From Candidatus Bathyarchaeota archaeon (GTDB taxonomy: Archaea; Thermoproteota; Bathyarchaeia; RBG-16-48-13; GCA-020355125): a stretch of 11,376 nt of DNA. The notes beneath the pieces are model-generated. The model was not told the origin of the DNA. It made no database searches and saw only the letters and a list, made by a program, of their open reading frames with translations. Each line of letters begins with the position of its first letter. Within the stretch, counting starts at the first letter, position 1. Shown piece after piece: positions 1-6,762 of the stretch. Where the stretch lies: contig JAOZHK010000258.1 of NCBI GenBank assembly GCA_026014905.1, forward strand, positions 1 through 11,376, in the 5' to 3' direction. A program made the position numbers and the translations under genes.

Positions 1-216
1 GAAAAGGGCAAACCAAATCGATTGTAACACTGAAAATACTCCCATGATCACGAACCACGCGAGGCCAGCTAATACACGAAAACCTGTCCACAAGACAATG
101 CCCACGATCGCAACTGGAATCAATGACACAAGGAAGGGAACAAGAAACAGTGCCAGCATGCCAACGACAATCAGCCCAATTACACCTATTAAACCTACAA
201 TGAACACGCTTAACAT
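1..216 (-). CDS. Hydrophobic multi-span membrane protein, N-terminal part (cut by window edge)
   Basis: An open frame runs on the minus strand from an ATG at 214-216 to the window edge without a stop, giving 72 residues. The translation is almost entirely hydrophobic: it starts MLSVFIVGLIG and has about three likely membrane segments (residues 4-26, 28-46 and 50-70), with one Arg (residue 47) as the only charged residue. An in-frame TAA lies 12 codons before this ATG, so the start is close to right; a weak GAG sits about nine bases upstream. A TATA-like stretch around 265-275 could serve as its promoter, divergent from the gene at 445. No family is recognised and the function is unknown. The overlapping plus-strand frame at 44-352 is rich in Thr, Pro and Asn and looks like the antisense shadow of this gene. 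Confidence 0.6.
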   Translation of the reverse strand, partial: MLSVFIVGLIGVIGLIVVGMLALFLVPFLVSLIPVAIVGIVLWTGFRVLAGLAWFVIMGVFSVLQSIWFALF

Positions 217-444
217 CCCGAAAATCTCATTGAATGACAGTCTACTTAAACATTATCCCATTATATTAAAAAATCAACGAAGAAAAATTGAAAAAAATGA
301 GAAAATATCCAATTCTAGATTACAACACGCCGTAATAAGCCAATCAACATAACGTGCGCTCTCACAATGTTCACGCGCAAAGGATCGCGCATAAGTGCAC
401 AGCTTAAATTACCATTAATACTAAAATATTGACGGGGAACTGAG
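217..444. promoter_or_regulatory. Divergent AT-rich promoter region
   Basis: This 228-base stretch separates two divergent genes. For the left gene, a TATA-like run lies at about 265-275 on the minus strand. For the right gene, AT-rich boxes lie at 403-411 (CTTAAATTA) and about 420-430, followed by GGGG at 434-437, seven bases before the ATG at 445. Assigning promoters here is inference from archaeal consensus spacing; no palindromic operator stands out. Confidence 0.4.
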
Positions 445-1647
445 ATGAAAATTATAGATTTAAAGTGCGCGATCGTTGAAGGTTATCCTCTAGTCCGGGT
501 CGATACAGATGAAGGTATTAGCGGCTTTGCTCAAATCGAGTTTCCTAAAAGGAACTATATCAAGCCTCATGTCCTCTTTTTCAAGCCAACTATCATCGGA
601 ATGGATCCAACTAATATCGAACGTATCCGAGTGCACATACGCCGGTTTGGCGCATATAAACCCTGGGGTAGTGCGGTCAGCGCCATCGAGATTGCGCTTT
701 GGGATATCGCTGGGAAAACTGCGGGACTACCTGTGTATCGACTTCTTGGAGGAAAGATTCGTGATAAAGTTCGGGTATATTGCGGAGGAGCTGGTCCTTC
801 ACTAAAAGGGTCAATGCCAGAAGATTATGCAGAGAATGCTCGGGCAAAGAAAGCTCTTCCAGAGAACTTCAGCATCATCAAATTCCCTATCGCATTCCAT
901 GGTCGTATGTTCGAAACCATCCCAAATTATTTTTACGGAGAAATAGAATCTCGCACCAAGTTCTCGCATCCTGAGAATCGAGGACAGCTCACTGAACATG
1001 GGCTTCAACACACCATAGCATGTGTAAAAGCAATTAAGGAAGTCTTAGGCGACGAGATAGGAGTCGCTCTCGATTGTGGACCAGGATTATCTGTGCCATC
1101 CACTCTTCGACTCGCCCAAGCAGTAGAATCCTTGAAGGTCGCGTGGTTGGAGGATACGATAACTGGTGACTATACCCCCTATACCGCAGTCAACGCCTTT
1201 CGACAAGTCTCCGCGAACACCAGCACCCCCATTCATACCGGAGAGCAGATCTACCTGCGACAAGGATTCAAAGAACTGATTGCACAAAACGCGGTGGATA
1301 TTGTTGGACCCGATCCGTGTGACGTGGGTGGACTCGCTGAGCTGAAGTGGATTGCGGAATACGCCGACCTGTATCATATCCTCATCGCTCCCCATGGCGT
1401 GTTTGATGGAATTCTTGGCCGGGCTGCTCTTGTCCAAGTTTGCGCAACACTACCAAAAAATTATATCGCCTTTGAACTGCCACGGATTGAACCAATTTGG
1501 TGGAGCCTCATCAAAACACATCCTCCCTTAGATGTCCATGATAGCTATATCGAAGTATCGGATCGCCCGGGACTTGGGGTGGAATTGAATGAAAAAGCGA
1601 TTCGAAAGCACCTACCGAAAAACGACGATTTCTTTGATAATAGCTAA
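445..1647 (+). CDS. Mandelate racemase/muconate lactonizing enzyme family protein (enolase superfamily), probable sugar-acid dehydratase or epimerase
   Basis: This 400-residue protein has the two-domain enolase-superfamily layout: an N-terminal capping domain (about 1-115) and a modified TIM barrel. Visible active-site positions are a strand-2 Lys146 in IIKFPI, metal-ligand candidates Asp210 (VALDCG), Glu236 (WLED) and Glu267 (HTGEQ), a His-Asp dyad of Asp290 (GPDP) and His317 (APHG), and a late Glu344 (AFELP). That pattern belongs to the mandelate racemase subgroup, which abstracts a proton next to a carboxylate using Mg2+; most members act on sugar acids such as galactonate, gluconate or fuconate. 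The strand-2 motif is K-F-P rather than K-x-K, so the second lysine is absent. The ATG at 445 follows GGGG at 434-437. It is first of three co-directional genes. Substrate cannot be read from sequence; family assignment is firm. Confidence 0.93.
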   Translation: MKIIDLKCAIVEGYPLVRVDTDEGISGFAQIEFPKRNYIKPHVLFFKPTIIGMDPTNIERIRVHIRRFGAYKPWGSAVSAIEIALWDIAGKTAGLPVYRLLGGKIRDKVRVYCGGAGPSLKGSMPEDYAENARAKKALPENFSIIKFPIAFHGRMFETIPNYFYGEIESRTKFSHPENRGQLTEHGLQHTIACVKAIKEVLGDEIGVALDCGPGLSVPSTLRLAQAVESLKVAWLEDTITGDYTPYTAVNAFRQVSANTSTPIHTGEQIYLRQGFKELIAQNAVDIVGPDPCDVGGLAELKWIAEYADLYHILIAPHGVFDGILGRAALVQVCATLPKNYIAFELPRIEPIWWSLIKTHPPLDVHDSYIEVSDRPGLGVELNEKAIRKHLPKNDDFFDNS

Positions 1648-1700
1648 TAGAATTGAAAACGAAGTGCTATGTATAGTAGATAACGTGAATTGATCGTTCA

Positions 1701-1712
1701 ACGCGCGCGCGT
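1701..1712. repeat. Intergenic GC-alternating palindrome, copy 1
   Basis: ACGCGCGCGCGT is a perfect 12-base palindrome in the 116-base gap between the two racemase-like genes. It directly abuts an AT-rich TATA-like box. An identical 12-mer occurs at 10306-10317. The role is unknown. Confidence 0.75.
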
Positions 1713-1723
1713 ACTTTAATATG
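1713..1723 (+). promoter_or_regulatory. TATA-like box upstream of the second racemase-like gene
   Basis: ACTTTAATATG starts right after the GC palindrome and lies about 46 bases before the GTG at 1764. Archaeal spacing would put transcription start near 1743-1747, leaving a leader of about 20 bases containing the AGAGGAGAG ribosome binding site. This suggests the second gene can be transcribed separately from the first. Inference from consensus only. Confidence 0.4.
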
Positions 1724-1763
1724 TTAGTGAACTCAAATAATTAGATTCGAAGAGGAGAGAAAC

Positions 1764-2930
1764 GTGAAAATTGCTGATGTCGAGCCGATCATCGTCGACG
1801 CAGGATGGCAAACATGGATCTTCGTAAAAGTCACTACTGATGAGCAAATTGTGGGATGGGGTGAATGCAGCCAACCACGAGCCCCATTAGCGGTTGCAGC
1901 TGCAGTAAGAGATTTCAAGCGCATTATCACAGGTAAAGATCCACGTAGCTTTGAGATGAGGTTTTGGGATATGGAACGCTTAGCCATCCAAGGCTGGTCA
2001 GGCGTTCGAGCTATGGCACTGGCAGGCATTGAGTTAGCCCTTTTAGATATCAAAGCCAAAGCTCTTGGAATCTCTGTTATCGAGTTATTCGGAGGTCCCA
2101 CTCGGGACCGTGTTCGCGTCTATTGGTCACACTGTGGAACCACTCGAGCGAGTTATCCACAGTTAGGAAAGCCCCCTATACAAACCATGGATGATATTAC
2201 CAACCTAGGACAAGAGGTGGTCCGCCGAGGATACACTGCACTTAAAACCAACATTATTTTTCCAGGCGATCCAGCCACCGTGTATCGTAACGGGTTCCAG
2301 GGAGGACTTGGAACGACGGATCAAGTTGTATCCAAAACAATGTTGAACCACATCGACACACTCATCGGTACATTCAGGAATGCGGTTGGACCCGATGTAG
2401 ATATTTGTCTTGATCTTAACTTCAACTTCAAACCTGAAAGCTGTAAGAGGATTGCACAAGTCCTTGAGCAGTACGAACTTTTATGGCTTGAAGTCGATAT
2501 GTACGATCCCAAAGCCATACTCGAAATCAAACAATCCACGACGACGAAGATATGTACTGGTGAGAACTTGATTTACATGCGGGAGTACTTACCATATTTC
2601 AGATGCCGCGCCGCTGACGTGTTTATGATTGATGTTCCTTGGAACGGATTTAGTCAATCAAAGAAAATTGGTGACCTGGCTCAAGTCTTTGAATTTAATG
2701 TCGCCCCGCACAATTACTACAGCCACCTATCAACCTTTATTAGTGCCAGCTTATGCGGAGTGTTACCCAACGTTCGCATCATGGAAACAGATGTTGATGC
2801 CCTTCCAATCAAAGATGAACTCGTTACAAACGTTCCGAAAATTGTGAATGGCTACATGAAGATGCCGACTGCCCCTGGTTGGGGAACCACCATCGTCGAA
2901 GATGTGGCGAGAGCTCATTCCTGGAAATAG
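1764..2930 (+). CDS. Second mandelate racemase/muconate lactonizing enzyme family protein
   Basis: This 388-residue enolase-superfamily protein starts at GTG 1764, preceded by a strong AGAGGAGAG at 1751-1759. The capping domain covers about residues 1-120. Barrel positions are Lys161 in ALKTN (K-x-N), metal-ligand candidates Asp217 (CLDLN), Glu243 (WLEVD) and Glu267 (TGEN), dyad Asp290 (MIDVPWNG) and His316 (APHN), and Glu341 (METD). All key metal and general acid/base positions are kept, so it should be an active Mg2+-dependent proton-abstracting enzyme on an alpha-hydroxy or sugar acid. It differs strongly from its upstream neighbour (K-x-N against K-x-P, IDVPWNG against GPDPCDVGG), so it is a paralogue with a different substrate or step, not a recent duplicate. 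It follows the first gene by 116 bases and precedes the propeller gene by 54. Exact substrate unknown. Confidence 0.93.
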   Translation: MKIADVEPIIVDAGWQTWIFVKVTTDEQIVGWGECSQPRAPLAVAAAVRDFKRIITGKDPRSFEMRFWDMERLAIQGWSGVRAMALAGIELALLDIKAKALGISVIELFGGPTRDRVRVYWSHCGTTRASYPQLGKPPIQTMDDITNLGQEVVRRGYTALKTNIIFPGDPATVYRNGFQGGLGTTDQVVSKTMLNHIDTLIGTFRNAVGPDVDICLDLNFNFKPESCKRIAQVLEQYELLWLEVDMYDPKAILEIKQSTTTKICTGENLIYMREYLPYFRCRAADVFMIDVPWNGFSQSKKIGDLAQVFEFNVAPHNYYSHLSTFISASLCGVLPNVRIMETDVDALPIKDELVTNVPKIVNGYMKMPTAPGWGTTIVEDVARAHSWK

Positions 2931-2984
2931 ACCCAGTTCGAACTTACTACTTATCCGGATAGTTACCAACTGAGAGGAAAGATC

Positions 2985-3962
2985 GTGATACGCGTAGAAC
3001 GATTAGTCGACCACCCAATTATCAGAGCCGAATTAGATCCCAGCATTGGACAGAACATCCAAGGCCCATCCTTGATACAAGTCCCCCAGTGGGTTAAATC
3101 GCCGTTAGGACGCTACTACCTGTATTTTGCTCATCACAAAGGAACTTTTATTCGCCTGGCTGTTGCTGACGCCCTTAAGGGACCGTGGAAGATTCACATA
3201 CCAGGTACCCTCCACCTCGAGGACTCAAGGTTTCTCACCACACCCCCCATACTCTCAAAACAACAACTCGTCCACATTGAGGCTAAACATGCTCAAAGAG
3301 GCACCTCCATAGGGCACAGCATCGCCTACGAAGTTACCGCACCGCACATCGCCTCACCTGACGTTCATGTAGACCATACTCGCCATCGTATCCGCATGTA
3401 TTTTCATGGATTACACGATGTTGCGACTCAAGTTACACGGGTTGCGGAGTCATCGAATGGCATTGATTTCCAAGTACATCCACCGATATTAGGGCGATCC
3501 TATATGCGCACCTTTGAGTGGAACCAAATGACGTATGCCATGTCCATGCCCGGTCAATTCTATCGCTCAACAGATGGTTTGTCACAGTTCGAGCCAGGCC
3601 CGCTTCTTTTCAACCCAAATATGCGTCATGCTGCACTCTTACTTCGAGAAAGCATATTGTACGTATTTTGGACGCAAGTTGGACATGCACCAGAACGCAT
3701 TCTTATGAGTACTATAGATCTCCGTCAGGATTGGATGCAGTGGCAAGCATCTAAACCTATCGAAGTACTGCGCCCAGAGCGGGATTGGGAAGGAGCCGAC
3801 GCACCCCTTGAACGTTCGATACGCAGTACGGCGTATGGTCAGGTCAATCAGCTACGTGATCCTGCAATCTACACCGAAGATAAACGCGTCTTCCTGCTGT
3901 ATGCCGTAGCCGGAGAAAGCGGCATTGCTTTAGCTGAAGTTGAATTTGATGATGTGCACTAA
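2985..3962 (+). CDS. Beta-propeller glycoside hydrolase-like protein (GH43/GH117-like fold)
   Basis: This 325-residue protein begins at GTG 2985 with a good GAGAGG at 2972-2977. Repeated propeller-like signatures are visible: GPSLIQVP with YYLYFAHH (residues 27-51), IRLAVADALKGPW (56-68), ASPDVHVD (123-130), MYFHG (138-142), SSNGIDF (156-162), FYRSTDG (192-198), MRHAALL (213-219) and LRDPAIY (290-296). This pattern resembles the five-bladed propeller glycosidases of the GH43/GH32/GH117 type. Candidate acidic residues are Asp126, Glu269 and Asp292, but the catalytic set cannot be fixed by eye. No signal peptide is seen, so it probably acts inside the cell. Its place directly behind two racemase-like genes suggests it releases or processes the sugar they act on. 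Fold class is fairly sure; activity is inference. Confidence 0.8.
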   Translation: MIRVERLVDHPIIRAELDPSIGQNIQGPSLIQVPQWVKSPLGRYYLYFAHHKGTFIRLAVADALKGPWKIHIPGTLHLEDSRFLTTPPILSKQQLVHIEAKHAQRGTSIGHSIAYEVTAPHIASPDVHVDHTRHRIRMYFHGLHDVATQVTRVAESSNGIDFQVHPPILGRSYMRTFEWNQMTYAMSMPGQFYRSTDGLSQFEPGPLLFNPNMRHAALLLRESILYVFWTQVGHAPERILMSTIDLRQDWMQWQASKPIEVLRPERDWEGADAPLERSIRSTAYGQVNQLRDPAIYTEDKRVFLLYAVAGESGIALAEVEFDDVH

Positions 3963-3986
3963 TTAACACTGCTAATAACCACTATA

Positions 3987-4001
3987 TTCTCATGATGAGA
4001 A
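3987..4001. terminator. Small inverted repeat between convergent genes
   Basis: TTCTCATGATGAGAA has 7-base arms around a single G (effectively a 5-base stem with a 5-base loop). It sits in the 66-base gap between the propeller gene (+) and citrate synthase (-). It could help end both transcripts, but it has no strong T run and is a weak candidate. Confidence 0.3.
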
Positions 4002-4028
4002 CCCCAAGTTACTCACTTGCACACGCTG

Positions 4029-5150
4029 TTATCTGTCATCGAGATGCAGGTAACTTCGAGTTTCATCCCCACAATATGCCTGTAATGGTCGAATCAATTT
4101 GTTGTGCTGATATTGATCCAGCATGTGCGTCGTCCAGCCGGCAATACGACTCATGGTAAACATATTGATGAATTGATCGTCAGGAATTCCTAGATTTGTA
4201 TAGACGGATCCTGCATAGAAATCGACGTTGGGATACAATCCTTTTTTCTGATAGACAATGTCAGCCAACAGATCCGATCGCGTTACCCAAGTATTGCCTG
4301 TCAAGTCGTCAAGTTGTTGCGCCAGCTTACGTAATTCAACGGCTCGAGGATCCATGGTTTTATAGACACGATGCCCGAAGCCCATGATTTTCTCTCCGCG
4401 GAACAGTTTATCCTCAACCCACTGCGTGATTGCAGTTTGGTCTTTACTTTCCAACTCGCGAAGCATATTTATCACTTGCTGGCTGGCACCTCCATGTAGG
4501 GGACCGAAGAGAGTGCCTGTTGCCGCGACGACACAAGCGTACATATCTGAGAGCGTAGATGCCGAGATCCGTGCAGCAAAAGTCGACGCATTGAGCGTAT
4601 GTTCGGCATGTAATATCAAAGCTAGGTCAAGTGCTTTCACAGCAATTGCACTAGGTTCTACTCCGTTCAACATCCAGAGCACATTAGCAGCATGACTCAG
4701 ATCCTCGCGTGGAGGAATAATTGGAGTCTTATTACGGATATTCTGATGGTACGCAATGATCGTTGATGTTTTTGCAATCAAATCCTTTGCTTTTCGCAAG
4801 TTTTCTTCGGGCGAGATCGTTTTCAGCTGGGGATCCAGTGAACCTAGACACGAAATCGCAGTTCGATAAATGACCGAGGGATGTGTGAACGAGGGTAGCT
4901 GATATAGCACATCGACGATCTTTTCAGGAAGTTTGCGCCGTGTCGCGAGCTCATCACAAAATCCAGTCAAGTTGAATCGTGTTGGTAACTGTTTATAGAG
5001 CAATAAATACGCGACTTCTTCAAACGATGCATAAGTTGCTAAATCATGGATATTATATCCTCGATATTCAAGAGTCCCTGTGGTTCCATCGACTCGTGAA
5101 ATATCCGTTTCTAGGGCAACAATGCCTTGTAATCCATGATTGACAAGCAT
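4029..5150 (-). CDS. gltA: Citrate synthase (short archaeal/Gram-positive-like type)
   Basis: The protein condenses acetyl-CoA and oxaloacetate to citrate, the entry step of the citric acid cycle, in the cytoplasm. Counting from the ATG at 5148-5150 it has 373 residues, the usual size for this short type. Conserved features are GLQGIVALET with EYRGYNI at the N terminus, catalytic His184 in HAEHTLNAST, the GPLHGGA loop (216-222), catalytic His260 in GFGHRVYK, catalytic Asp310 in YPNVDFYAG, and Arg335 and Arg354 for substrate carboxylates. The same frame is open up to an ATG at 5286-5288, but those 46 extra residues show nothing family-like, and a GC tract and a TATA-like box fall inside that stretch, so I chose 5150. 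A 2-methylcitrate synthase role cannot be excluded by sequence. It stands alone, convergent with the propeller gene. Confidence 0.95.
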   Translation of the reverse strand: MLVNHGLQGIVALETDISRVDGTTGTLEYRGYNIHDLATYASFEEVAYLLLYKQLPTRFNLTGFCDELATRRKLPEKIVDVLYQLPSFTHPSVIYRTAISCLGSLDPQLKTISPEENLRKAKDLIAKTSTIIAYHQNIRNKTPIIPPREDLSHAANVLWMLNGVEPSAIAVKALDLALILHAEHTLNASTFAARISASTLSDMYACVVAATGTLFGPLHGGASQQVINMLRELESKDQTAITQWVEDKLFRGEKIMGFGHRVYKTMDPRAVELRKLAQQLDDLTGNTWVTRSDLLADIVYQKKGLYPNVDFYAGSVYTNLGIPDDQFINMFTMSRIAGWTTHMLDQYQHNKLIRPLQAYCGDETRSYLHLDDR

Positions 5151-5172
5151 CCCACACACCCATGTGATCGAT

Positions 5173-5186
5173 CTTATTATTATTAT
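5173..5186 (-). promoter_or_regulatory. TATA-like box for citrate synthase
   Basis: On the minus strand ATAATAATAATAAG is centred about 29 bases before the chosen ATG at 5150. That is the distance expected for an archaeal TATA box driving a leaderless or nearly leaderless transcript, and it supports the shorter gene start. The bases just before the ATG (GGGTGTGTGGG) are at most a weak ribosome binding site. Confidence 0.45.
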
Positions 5187-5198
5187 CGGTACATGGCG

Positions 5199-5207
5199 GC
5201 GCGCGCG
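5199..5207. repeat. Intergenic GC-alternating tract, copy 2
   Basis: GCGCGCGCG followed by T lies about 50 bases upstream of the citrate synthase ATG, on the upstream side of its TATA-like box. It would be coding only if the long unconserved N-terminal extension were real. Confidence 0.65.
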
Positions 5208-5426
5208 TTGGGAGAATGAACAGCAAATTCCCTCCAAAACCGTTCTCTCTACCATCATTAGCAAAGAATTACGGAACCGAGGATTCAAATTCGTAGGCGC
5301 AACGACGACTTATGCGTACATACGAGCTATTGGAATGGTGAATGATCACCTTGTTCATTTTTTCAGACACACAGAAGTGCAGAGCCGTCAACCTTCAAAT
5401 TCATTAAATAGATAACATCAAACTAT

Positions 5427-5446
5427 GGCACTCGTTTCCGAGTGCC
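5427..5446 (-). terminator. Hairpin terminator downstream of flavodoxin
   Basis: GGCACTCG-TTTC-CGAGTGCC is a perfect 8-base stem with a 4-base loop, 22 bases beyond the flavodoxin stop on the minus strand. The minus-strand sequence after it is T-rich (ATAGTTTGATGTTATC). It is the strongest hairpin in the window and probably ends the flavodoxin transcript, separating it from citrate synthase. Confidence 0.55.
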
Positions 5447-5453
5447 GATATCA

Positions 5454-5463
5454 CGCGCGCGCG
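5454..5463. repeat. Intergenic GC-alternating tract, copy 3
   Basis: CGCGCGCGCG lies five bases beyond the flavodoxin stop codon and seven bases from the hairpin at 5427-5446. Its left flank (ACGCGCGCGCG) matches the 12-base palindrome, but the right end is GG rather than GT. Confidence 0.75.
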
Positions 5464-5468
5464 GAACA

Positions 5469-6041
5469 TTATAGATTAAGCTTTCCTAAAGGCAGCACTC
5501 GGTGCAAGCGACGTAATATGCCTCGTACTCTCCCTCCCACCTCAAGCAAATCGTGCTCATCCGGTCTTTGTCGAATGTCTCCAAATCGACCTTCGGTGTT
5601 ATAGGATTCATCGGCTTCGGGGAAAAACCCGACTGATGCGATGTAATCGACTACTCGAATACCTTCATGTTCAAAGTACTGTCCAATGTTCTTCAGCATC
5701 GGTACCGCCTCACTGTATCCTGTATGTCCACCTCCAAACGTACAGAACGGAACAGCGGCAATACCCGGTATTTCCGGTGCGGAAGCCAAAATTTGAACTC
5801 CATCACGTCTCCTATTCCTACGTAAGAAAGAGAGAACAGGCGCGGGCGACAAGTTGTGATAGACCGGAGCTCCCAGAAAGATCAAATTGTAGTCAAGGTA
5901 TTCAATCTCGGTGTCTTTATTAATGCGCGATATAGACACCTGCATTCCCGCTTTTTGCAATGTATCGTAAATACGTCGGGCAACTTTTTCCGTGTTACCA
6001 TTCTTGGTCCAAAACAGGACAATTGCTTTTCCTTCAGGCAT
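5469..6041 (-). CDS. Flavodoxin family protein
   Basis: This 190-residue protein has the flavodoxin fold. The FMN phosphate loop is FWTKNGNTEKVARR (T12, N14, G15, N16, T17), the second flavin-contact strand is FLGAPVYHNLSPAPV (55-69), and a third conserved turn is FCTFGGGHTGYSEA (99-112). It is longer than classic flavodoxins (about 140-150 residues); the extra C-terminal part contains GDIRQRPDEHDL (154-165) and ends in an arginine-rich helix (RVRGILRRLHR, 171-181). It probably carries electrons as a one-domain FMN protein; partners are unknown. The ATG at 6039-6041 follows AAGG about ten bases upstream on the minus strand. It is divergent from the PPOX-type gene across 221 bases. Confidence 0.9.
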   Translation of the reverse strand: MPEGKAIVLFWTKNGNTEKVARRIYDTLQKAGMQVSISRINKDTEIEYLDYNLIFLGAPVYHNLSPAPVLSFLRRNRRRDGVQILASAPEIPGIAAVPFCTFGGGHTGYSEAVPMLKNIGQYFEHEGIRVVDYIASVGFFPEADESYNTEGRFGDIRQRPDEHDLLEVGGRVRGILRRLHRVLPLGKLNL

Positions 6042-6141
6042 CGTTCATTCCTTCAAACAATAAGATTCATGCATACAATATTAAATTTTCATCTCTATGA
6101 GAAGAGTAGATAGCAATTGAAGACATGCGCACGAAATAACC

Positions 6142-6229
6142 TGACCAATGGTGTACCCATGACCAAATACGTTGACAAGTCAACAGGTTGAAGCTAAGCA
6201 CGTATAGATACACAAAAATTTGAAATTTT
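6142..6229. promoter_or_regulatory. Cluster of operator-like repeats between flavodoxin and PPOX genes
   Basis: Three symmetric or repeated elements crowd this divergent region. TGACCAA occurs at 6142-6148 and again at 6160-6166 (18 bases apart). GTTGAC-AA-GTCAAC at 6171-6184 is a perfect 6-base-arm inverted repeat. AAAATTT-G-AAATTTT at 6215-6229 has perfect 7-base arms. The last two lie about 80 and 35 bases before the PPOX start, plausible operator or core-promoter positions. This may be a shared switch for the two flavoprotein genes, but no regulator gene is adjacent. Confidence 0.4.
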
Positions 6230-6262
6230 AGAAGCACGATGTGATAACCGAGGAAAGAAGAT

Positions 6263-6697
6263 TTGGCTCTTAAAGTATGGGGAGGACGTCACCTCACTAG
6301 AAAAGAAGTCGACGTTTTTCTCGCCGAGACGAAGATCGCGCGATTCTGTTGTCTCAATGATAATGGAACAATCCACGCAACCCCTGTGTGGTTTATCTAT
6401 ACAAACAGAAAATTCCTCATCCTAACACCAGATCAAAGTCGTAAAGCTAAAAATGTCAAACACAACAACAATGTCACGATTCTCATCGACACCGAAGAGC
6501 CCCCTCGAGGCATCATAATCTACGGTACCGCCACACCTGAGACCAACTTCAAATTAGAACCAACAGTCATCTCCCTATGTGAAAAATACATGTCCAGAGA
6601 AAAAGCACACGAGCAATGGCGAAGCGTATGCCCCCCTACCACAAAATGGATGAAAATAACTGTCACACCTATGAATATGACTTCATTTACATACTAG
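6263..6697 (+). CDS. PPOX-class (pyridoxamine 5'-phosphate oxidase-like) split-barrel flavoprotein
   Basis: This 144-residue protein starts at TTG 6263, placed by a clear GAGGAAAG at 6250-6257. It has the small split-barrel layout: an N-terminal helix LTRKEVDVFLAETKIARFCC (11-30), the strand pair NGTIHATPVWFIYTN (34-48), LILTPDQSRKAKNVKHNNNVTILID (52-76) with the Ser-Arg-Lys-Ala-Lys phosphate-contact pattern, and GIIIYGTATP (83-92). Relatives bind FMN, F420 or heme and carry out redox chemistry or act as general stress proteins; true pyridoxine phosphate oxidase is unlikely at this length. In an archaeon an F420 or FMN partner is reasonable. It is divergent from flavodoxin and convergent with the THEP1 gene. 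Confidence 0.88.
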   Translation: MALKVWGGRHLTRKEVDVFLAETKIARFCCLNDNGTIHATPVWFIYTNRKFLILTPDQSRKAKNVKHNNNVTILIDTEEPPRGIIIYGTATPETNFKLEPTVISLCEKYMSREKAHEQWRSVCPPTTKWMKITVTPMNMTSFTY

Positions 6698-6703
6698 TTA
6701 GCG

Positions 6704-6749
6704 AAAAAACTCAGCTAGATATTGTGGGCGCGCGCATCCACTTCCCACA
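6704..6749 (-). terminator. Hairpin plus T-run downstream of THEP1 gene
   Basis: On the minus strand, TGTGGG (6744-6749) pairs with CCCACA (6723-6728) across 15 bases, and a run of six T follows at 6709-6704. The hairpin loop contains a GC-alternating tract. It lies between convergent genes and could end the minus-strand transcript; in the plus direction there is no T run. Confidence 0.35.
6728..6735. repeat. Intergenic GC-alternating tract, copy 4
   Basis: GCGCGCGC lies between the convergent PPOX and THEP1 genes, overlapping the loop of the 6723-6749 inverted repeat. A separate perfect palindrome, TTAGCTAGCTAA (6755-6766), overlaps the THEP1 stop codon nearby. Confidence 0.7.
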
Positions 6750-6762
6750 GTCAGTTAGCTAG

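Larger units (their letters stand above)
5151..5468. other. 318-base intergenic region between citrate synthase and flavodoxin
   Basis: From left to right it holds the TATA-like box, a GC tract (5199-5207), a small inverted repeat GGTGA-ATGA-TCACC (5337-5350), a perfect 8-base-stem hairpin (5427-5446) and a second GC tract (5454-5463). Plus-strand (5140-5415) and minus-strand (up to 5288) frames are open here, but neither translation resembles a protein family or has a good ribosome binding site. I see no supported gene. Confidence 0.55.

Noticed and set aside
44..352. 102-residue plus-strand open frame
   Set aside because: Composition is dominated by Thr, Pro, Asn and Ile with no domain, and it has no ribosome binding site. 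It lies opposite a far more convincing hydrophobic minus-strand frame.
5140..5415. 91-residue plus-strand open frame
   Set aside because: It spans the citrate synthase start and the promoter region, has no Shine-Dalgarno and resembles no family.
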